Below are positions 60,446 through 64,000 of a DNA stretch of 64,000 nt, piece by piece. The stretch lies in the NCBI RefSeq assembly GCF_022479115.1, contig NZ_CP092497.1:5704001-5768000 (forward strand), given 5' to 3'. The translations under genes and the position numbers were made by a program. The DNA is from Amycolatopsis sp. EV170708-02-1. GTDB taxonomy: Bacteria > Actinomycetota > Actinomycetes > Mycobacteriales > Pseudonocardiaceae. Each line of letters starts with the position of its first letter. Position 1 is the stretch's first letter. The notes under the pieces are model-generated. The model saw only the letters and a program-made list of their open reading frames with translations, was not told where the DNA came from and did not search any database.

Positions 60446-63082
60446 TTACCACCAGGCCGGGCGGCCGCGACCGTAAGCTCTCTTGGCCAGCTGGGCGGAC
60501 AACCCGTAACCCACCAGCACGACGAGCAGCCACACCGAGTACCCCGAGGGAAGTGGCTGCATCCGGAGCGCTTCCGCCAAAGGCGACAGCGGCATCAGCA
60601 GCCCTGTGATCCCCGCGACGGCGGCCGCGACCAGCACCGGCCGCGCCGGTCGCGAGCCCCGCCTCGGCGACAGGCGGCCGCGGAGGAGGAGAACGACGAA
60701 CAGCTGGGTCACCAGGCTTTCCACGAACCAGCCGGTCTGGAAGGTCGCGGGATCGCCACCGGTGTCGAACACCCACCACAGCACCGCGAACGTCGACAGG
60801 TCGAACAGTGAGCTCAGCGGCCCGAACACCAGCATGAACCGGGTCAGGCCCCGCGCGTCCCACCGCCGGGGCGAACGCAGATAGCCGTCATCGACCCGGT
60901 CCCACGCGAGCGAGAGTTGCGCGGCGTCGTAGAGCAGGTTCGCCACCATCAGCTGGACGGGCAGGATCGGCAGGAACGGCAGGAACGCGCCGGCCACCAG
61001 CACGGTGAGCACGTTGCCGAAATTGGAACTCGCCGTGATGTTGACGTATTTCAGGGTGTTGCCCAGCGTCCGCCTGCCCTCGACGACGCCGCGGGCGAGC
61101 ACGCCCAGGTCCTTCTCGAGCAGGACCAGATCGGCCGCTTCCTTGGCGACGTCGGTCGCGGTGTCCGGGGCGACGCCGACGTCGGCGGTGCGCAGCGCGG
61201 TCACGTCGTTGACCCCGTCGCCGATGAACCCGACCGCGTGCCCGTCCTCGCGCAGCGCGGTCACGATCCGGGCCTTGTGCCCCGGACCGGCTTTCGCGAA
61301 CACGGTCGTGCGCCGGACCAGCGAACGGAGGTCGGTGTCGTCGGCGGCGTCGATCTGGCTGCCGAGCACGACCTCACCCACCGGGACACCGGCTTCGGTG
61401 GCGACCTGCGCCGCGACGTGGCCGTTGTCCCCGGTGAGGATCTTGACCGCCACGCCGTGGGCGTTCAGCTCCCGCACCGCGGACGCGGCGCTGTCGCGGA
61501 CCGGGTCGACGAAGCCGACGAACCCGACGAGCACGAGGTCGGTTTCGTCCTCTTCGCCGTAGTCACCGAGCCGCGCCGGATACTTCCGCGCGGCGACGGC
61601 CAGGATCCGCATCCCGTGCTCGCCGTAGGCCCGCACCAGATCGTCCGCGTCCGTCCGGGCCGTCGGCGTCAGTTCGACGACGTCGCCTGCCTGGCGTGCG
61701 TGCGTGCATCGCGGCAGGATCTCGTCGGGATCCCCTTTGGTGATCAGGATGTCCTCACCCGCCCGGCGCACGATCACCGTCGCCCGCCGCCGGACATGGT
61801 CGAACCCGATCTCGTCGGCCTTGGCGAACAAGGCTTCGGTCACCAGGTCGTCGTCGTCATCCGCCAGCTGCGCCACGATCGCCTCGTCGAGCCGGTCGCG
61901 GACCCGGTCCTGGAAGTGCACGGCGAGATAGGCGTACTCGGCCGCCTCACCGTCGGGCCGGCCACCCGGATCGACACTGTGCGCATAGGCGACCCGGTCC
62001 TCGGTCAGCGTGCCGGTCTTGTCCACGCAGAGCACGTCCATCGCTGCCAGGTCCTGGATCGCGTTGAGCCGCTTGACGATCACCTTCCGCCGCGACAGCA
62101 GCATCGCGCCCCGCGCCAGATTCGTCGTGACGATCACCGGGAGCATCTCCGGGGTCAGCCCGACCGCCACCGCCGCCGCGAACATCCCCGCCTGCGCCCA
62201 GTCGCCGGTCACCGTGCCGTTGACCACCAGCACGATCGGCACCATCACCAGCATGAACCGGATCAAGGTCCAGCCGACCGCGCGCACTCCCCGATCGAAA
62301 CTCGACTCCGGACGCCGACCGGAAAGCTCCGCCGCGACAGCACCGGAATAGGTGCCGGCTCCGGTCGAGACCACCACCGCCGTCGCGGTTCCGCCGAGCA
62401 CCGAGGTCCCGGCGAAACACAGGGACGGCATGTCGACCAGTTCCGGTTCGTGCCGACGCGGGGGCCCGCCGGCGGGCGGCAGCCGCTTGGAGACCGGCAG
62501 GGCTTCACCCGACAACGCGGATTGGTCCACGAGCAATCCGGAAGCGGCGACCACCCGCAGGTCGGCGGGTACGAGGTCACCCGGGCCCAGTAACACGACG
62601 TCGCCCGGCACCAGATCCTCCGGCGGAATTTCACGTTCGAGCGCCGGATAGCCGTCGCCGGCACGGCGCCGGACGGTCACCGTCGTCCTCACCCCACGGC
62701 GCAGTGCCCGCACCGCCCGATCGGACCGGGTGTACTGCCAGAACCGCAGCGCCACACTCAGCGCCACCATCACGCCGACCGTGACCGCCCCGCGCAGATC
62801 ACCCACGACCACGAAAACCACACCGAGACCCGTCAGCAACGCGACGAACGGGCTGGACACCGCCGCCGCGACCCGCCTGGCGCCGGAATCGACGACGTCA
62901 CGCGTCCGGTTCTCGCCCAGGGCACGCAGGCGGCTCTCAGCTTCGGATTCGGTCAGCCCTTTCGGCGAGCCGCCCAGCCGCTGGAACACCGTGAGAACGG
63001 GAGCCAGGGCGAGTTCACGCAGCATCGCGTCATCGCCCGAGCCGGGACCGCGTCGCGTCCGCGACACGGGAAGTGAAGTCAT
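60446..63082 (-). CDS. mgtA: MgtA/MgtB-type P-type ATPase (magnesium import family)
   Basis: 878 residues from ATG 63082, 7 bases after AGGA; a longer in-frame start exists upstream. Actuator motif SGEALPVSK, TM4 AVGLTPEMLPVIVTTNLARGA (PEML as in MgtA), phosphorylation site Asp354 in DKTGTLT, and IGDGVNDVTALRTADVG. The family imports Mg2+ with ATP use. It is the first gene of a leftward operon with mgtC and an ABC transporter, divergent from an ArsR/SmtB metal sensor, so its control may involve a transition metal and not only Mg. Confidence 0.9.
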   Translation of the reverse strand: MTSLPVSRTRRGPGSGDDAMLRELALAPVLTVFQRLGGSPKGLTESEAESRLRALGENRTRDVVDSGARRVAAAVSSPFVALLTGLGVVFVVVGDLRGAVTVGVMVALSVALRFWQYTRSDRAVRALRRGVRTTVTVRRRAGDGYPALEREIPPEDLVPGDVVLLGPGDLVPADLRVVAASGLLVDQSALSGEALPVSKRLPPAGGPPRRHEPELVDMPSLCFAGTSVLGGTATAVVVSTGAGTYSGAVAAELSGRRPESSFDRGVRAVGWTLIRFMLVMVPIVLVVNGTVTGDWAQAGMFAAAVAVGLTPEMLPVIVTTNLARGAMLLSRRKVIVKRLNAIQDLAAMDVLCVDKTGTLTEDRVAYAHSVDPGGRPDGEAAEYAYLAVHFQDRVRDRLDEAIVAQLADDDDDLVTEALFAKADEIGFDHVRRRATVIVRRAGEDILITKGDPDEILPRCTHARQAGDVVELTPTARTDADDLVRAYGEHGMRILAVAARKYPARLGDYGEEDETDLVLVGFVGFVDPVRDSAASAVRELNAHGVAVKILTGDNGHVAAQVATEAGVPVGEVVLGSQIDAADDTDLRSLVRRTTVFAKAGPGHKARIVTALREDGHAVGFIGDGVNDVTALRTADVGVAPDTATDVAKEAADLVLLEKDLGVLARGVVEGRRTLGNTLKYVNITASSNFGNVLTVLVAGAFLPFLPILPVQLMVANLLYDAAQLSLAWDRVDDGYLRSPRRWDARGLTRFMLVFGPLSSLFDLSTFAVLWWVFDTGGDPATFQTGWFVESLVTQLFVVLLLRGRLSPRRGSRPARPVLVAAAVAGITGLLMPLSPLAEALRMQPLPSGYSVWLLVVLVGYGLSAQLAKRAYGRGRPAWW

Positions 63083-63293
63083 CCGAAAAGTCCTGTCCGT
63101 GGAGGCCGGTGCTGCGGAAACCACAGCGACAGCTGCCACGCGGACGGCACGGGCCTACCCCGGCCCGGCGGCGTACGGCCGGGAGTCCGCGTGACTGCGA
63201 CTACTACTTCCTTCGCCGGTCACCCGGCTCACCTCCCTCCGCACCTCACGTCGTGAGCCTGAAACCAGTCAAGCGCACACCCCCGGAACAGTC

Positions 63294-63313
63294 AAACACT
63301 TGTGCAAGTGTTT
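63294..63313. promoter_or_regulatory. ArsR/SmtB-type operator between mgtA and arsR
   Basis: AAACACTTG (63294-63302) and CAAGTGTTT (63305-63313) are perfect 9-bp complements around TG. AT-rich 12-2-12-like palindromes of this type are the usual ArsR/SmtB binding sites. It lies in the divergent gap, 43 bases before the arsR start and 212 bases before mgtA. Confidence 0.7.
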
Positions 63314-63355
63314 GTCCTACGTCACGCTGGGAGGGCCACCTGAGAGGATGACCCC

Positions 63356-63709
63356 GTGCCCGCCGCCCATCCCCCGCAGACCGAGCCCCTGCCGCCTGAC
63401 GTCCTCCAAGACGCCGCGGCGACCTTCGGGCTGCTCTCGGCCACCGTCCGCCTGCACATCATGTGGCTGCTGGCCTCCGGCGAACGCGACGTCGGCACGC
63501 TCGCCACCGAAACCGGGCAAACCGTCGCCACCACCAGCCAGCATCTGAGCAAGCTCAAACTCGCCGGGCTCGTCCGTTCACGCCGTGAAGGCAAGCGGCA
63601 GATCTACCTCGTCGACGACCCCCATGTCCTCGACATCGTCCACCTCACGGTCCAGCACCACACCGACCTGCGAGCGCCGTCGCGCCGACGACGATCCCGC
63701 AGCGCTTGA
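63356..63709 (+). CDS. ArsR/SmtB-family metal-responsive repressor
   Basis: 117 residues from GTG 63356. HTH: FGLLSATVRLHIMWLLASGERDVGTLATETGQTVATTSQHLSKLKLAGLVRSRREGKRQIYLV. The C-terminal helix holds Asp88-x-His90, then His101 after ten residues, then Asp104 two residues later. That is the D-x-H-x10-H-x2-E/D spacing of the alpha-5 metal site (SmtB/CzrA/NmtR group), which binds Zn, Co or Ni. No alpha-3 Cys motif is seen. A perfect palindrome lies between it and mgtA, so derepression of the mgtA operon by a metal is likely. Confidence 0.88.
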   Translation: MPAAHPPQTEPLPPDVLQDAAATFGLLSATVRLHIMWLLASGERDVGTLATETGQTVATTSQHLSKLKLAGLVRSRREGKRQIYLVDDPHVLDIVHLTVQHHTDLRAPSRRRRSRSA

Positions 63710-63737
63710 CGCGCAGCACCGCCCCTCCTCCTGCCGA

Positions 63738-64000
63738 TCAAGAACGAGGCTGCGGAGAGTCACCGTCCTCAGCATCCACGACATCGAGCGTCTCTTCCGC
63801 CAGCCTCGTCGACGCGTCCCGAATCCGTCCGTCGAGTGCCGCGAAAACCTGTTCCGCGCGGATGGCTGGCCAGTCCGGGGGAAGATGTTCGGCGGGGAGA
63901 TGGGGATCCTGGCGGACGGCCTGAAGCCAGTCGGTGTGCAACAGCAGGCGGCGCGCGAGGTCGTCCGGCGCCGACGGGAGGGGACTCGGCACGTCCCACC
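63738..64000 (-). CDS. PaaX-family regulator, C-terminal end (continues past the window)
   Basis: Minus strand, entering from the right edge and ending at 63738. The visible 87 residues contain LLLHTDWLQAVRQDPHLPAEHLPPDWPAIRAEQVF, the C-terminal signature of PaaX-type regulators (DP-LPAELLP-DWP). An acidic tail (EETLDVVDAEDGDSPQPRS) ends the protein. The N-terminal HTH and core are outside the window, so the exact subfamily and target genes cannot be told. Family members repress aromatic or phenylacetate-type catabolic genes. Confidence 0.75.
   Translation of the reverse strand, partial: WDVPSPLPSAPDDLARRLLLHTDWLQAVRQDPHLPAEHLPPDWPAIRAEQVFAALDGRIRDASTRLAEETLDVVDAEDGDSPQPRS

Noticed and set aside
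63083..63355. Mg-sensing riboswitch (M-box) or Pro-rich leader peptide before mgtA
   Set aside because: I could not trace the M-box conserved core; a 25-codon leader-like frame exists but has no Pro run. The palindrome and ArsR gene explain control better.
1..64000. CRISPR arrays, tRNA or rRNA genes, transposases or phage genes
   Set aside because: No regularly spaced direct repeats, no cloverleaf-like RNA with a recognisable T-arm, and no transposase or integrase motif was found by reading.

Overview
This window looks like the chromosome of a filamentous high-GC actinobacterium, most probably Pseudonocardiales and plausibly Amycolatopsis. I infer this from the very high GC, frequent GTG starts, ATGA/GTGA stop-start overlaps inside operons, many secreted hydrolases, AfsR/LuxR-type giant regulators and a natural-product-like gene cluster. 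No rRNA, tRNA, CRISPR array, phage or transposase gene was seen.

Layout. 1-1.2 kb: the 5' end of an AraC-type regulator and a secreted trypsin-like protease. 1.4-17.2 kb: two divergent, tightly overlapping operons that read as a small-molecule biosynthetic cluster. The leftward arm has two DegT aminotransferases, two methyltransferases, a UbiA prenyltransferase split in two, an FAD oxidoreductase, two adenylate-forming ligases (one frameshifted) and a CaiB-like CoA-transferase. The rightward arm has two Gfo/Idh oxidoreductases, a TIM-barrel isomerase, an M20 hydrolase, an Ldh-type dehydrogenase and a small DUF6917-like protein. I do not recognise the product. 17.2-19.4 kb: an EF-hand protein, a nucleotide-sugar dehydrogenase and a small secreted protein. 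19.4-20.16 kb: a gene-free block of palindromes bounded by inverted 25-bp repeats. 20.2-26.05 kb: a LacI-controlled catabolic locus (ribokinase, phosphotriesterase-family hydrolase, YdcZ-type transporter, ThuA-like amidotransferase fold, M20 peptidase). 26.1-28.6 kb: alpha/beta hydrolase, tandem universal stress protein, phosphoribosyltransferase. 28.6-32.4 kb: an AbgT transporter with an M20 carboxypeptidase, divergent from a double Lrp regulator. 32.4-37.7 kb: FAD monooxygenase/TetR pair, a frameshifted small gene, an SgcJ/EcaC-type lipoprotein and a two-component system. 38-48.1 kb: a secreted-hydrolase island (M11 metalloprotease, cutinase, SGNH esterase, subtilase) interleaved with two LuxR-family ATPase regulators. 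48.1-56.2 kb: membrane GT-C-like protein, ECF sigma factor with putative anti-sigma, AfsR-type regulator and imine-reductase-like enzyme. 56.6-63.7 kb: a probable four-gene leftward operon (MgtA P-type ATPase, MgtC, double ABC permease, ABC ATPase) divergent from an ArsR/SmtB repressor with a visible alpha-5 metal site. The window ends inside a PaaX-like gene.

The two observations I rate highest, after the unidentified cluster, are (i) a near-palindromic AACTACGTAGTT-like site 75-80 bases before the start codons of all four secreted hydrolases, next to two LuxR regulators, and (ii) the metal-sensor/MgtA/MgtC/ABC operon that has no substrate-binding protein. Four genes are broken by what looks like one missing base in a C run of the + strand. 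That shared signature makes sequencing or assembly error a serious explanation, and gene-loss claims there should be treated with caution.
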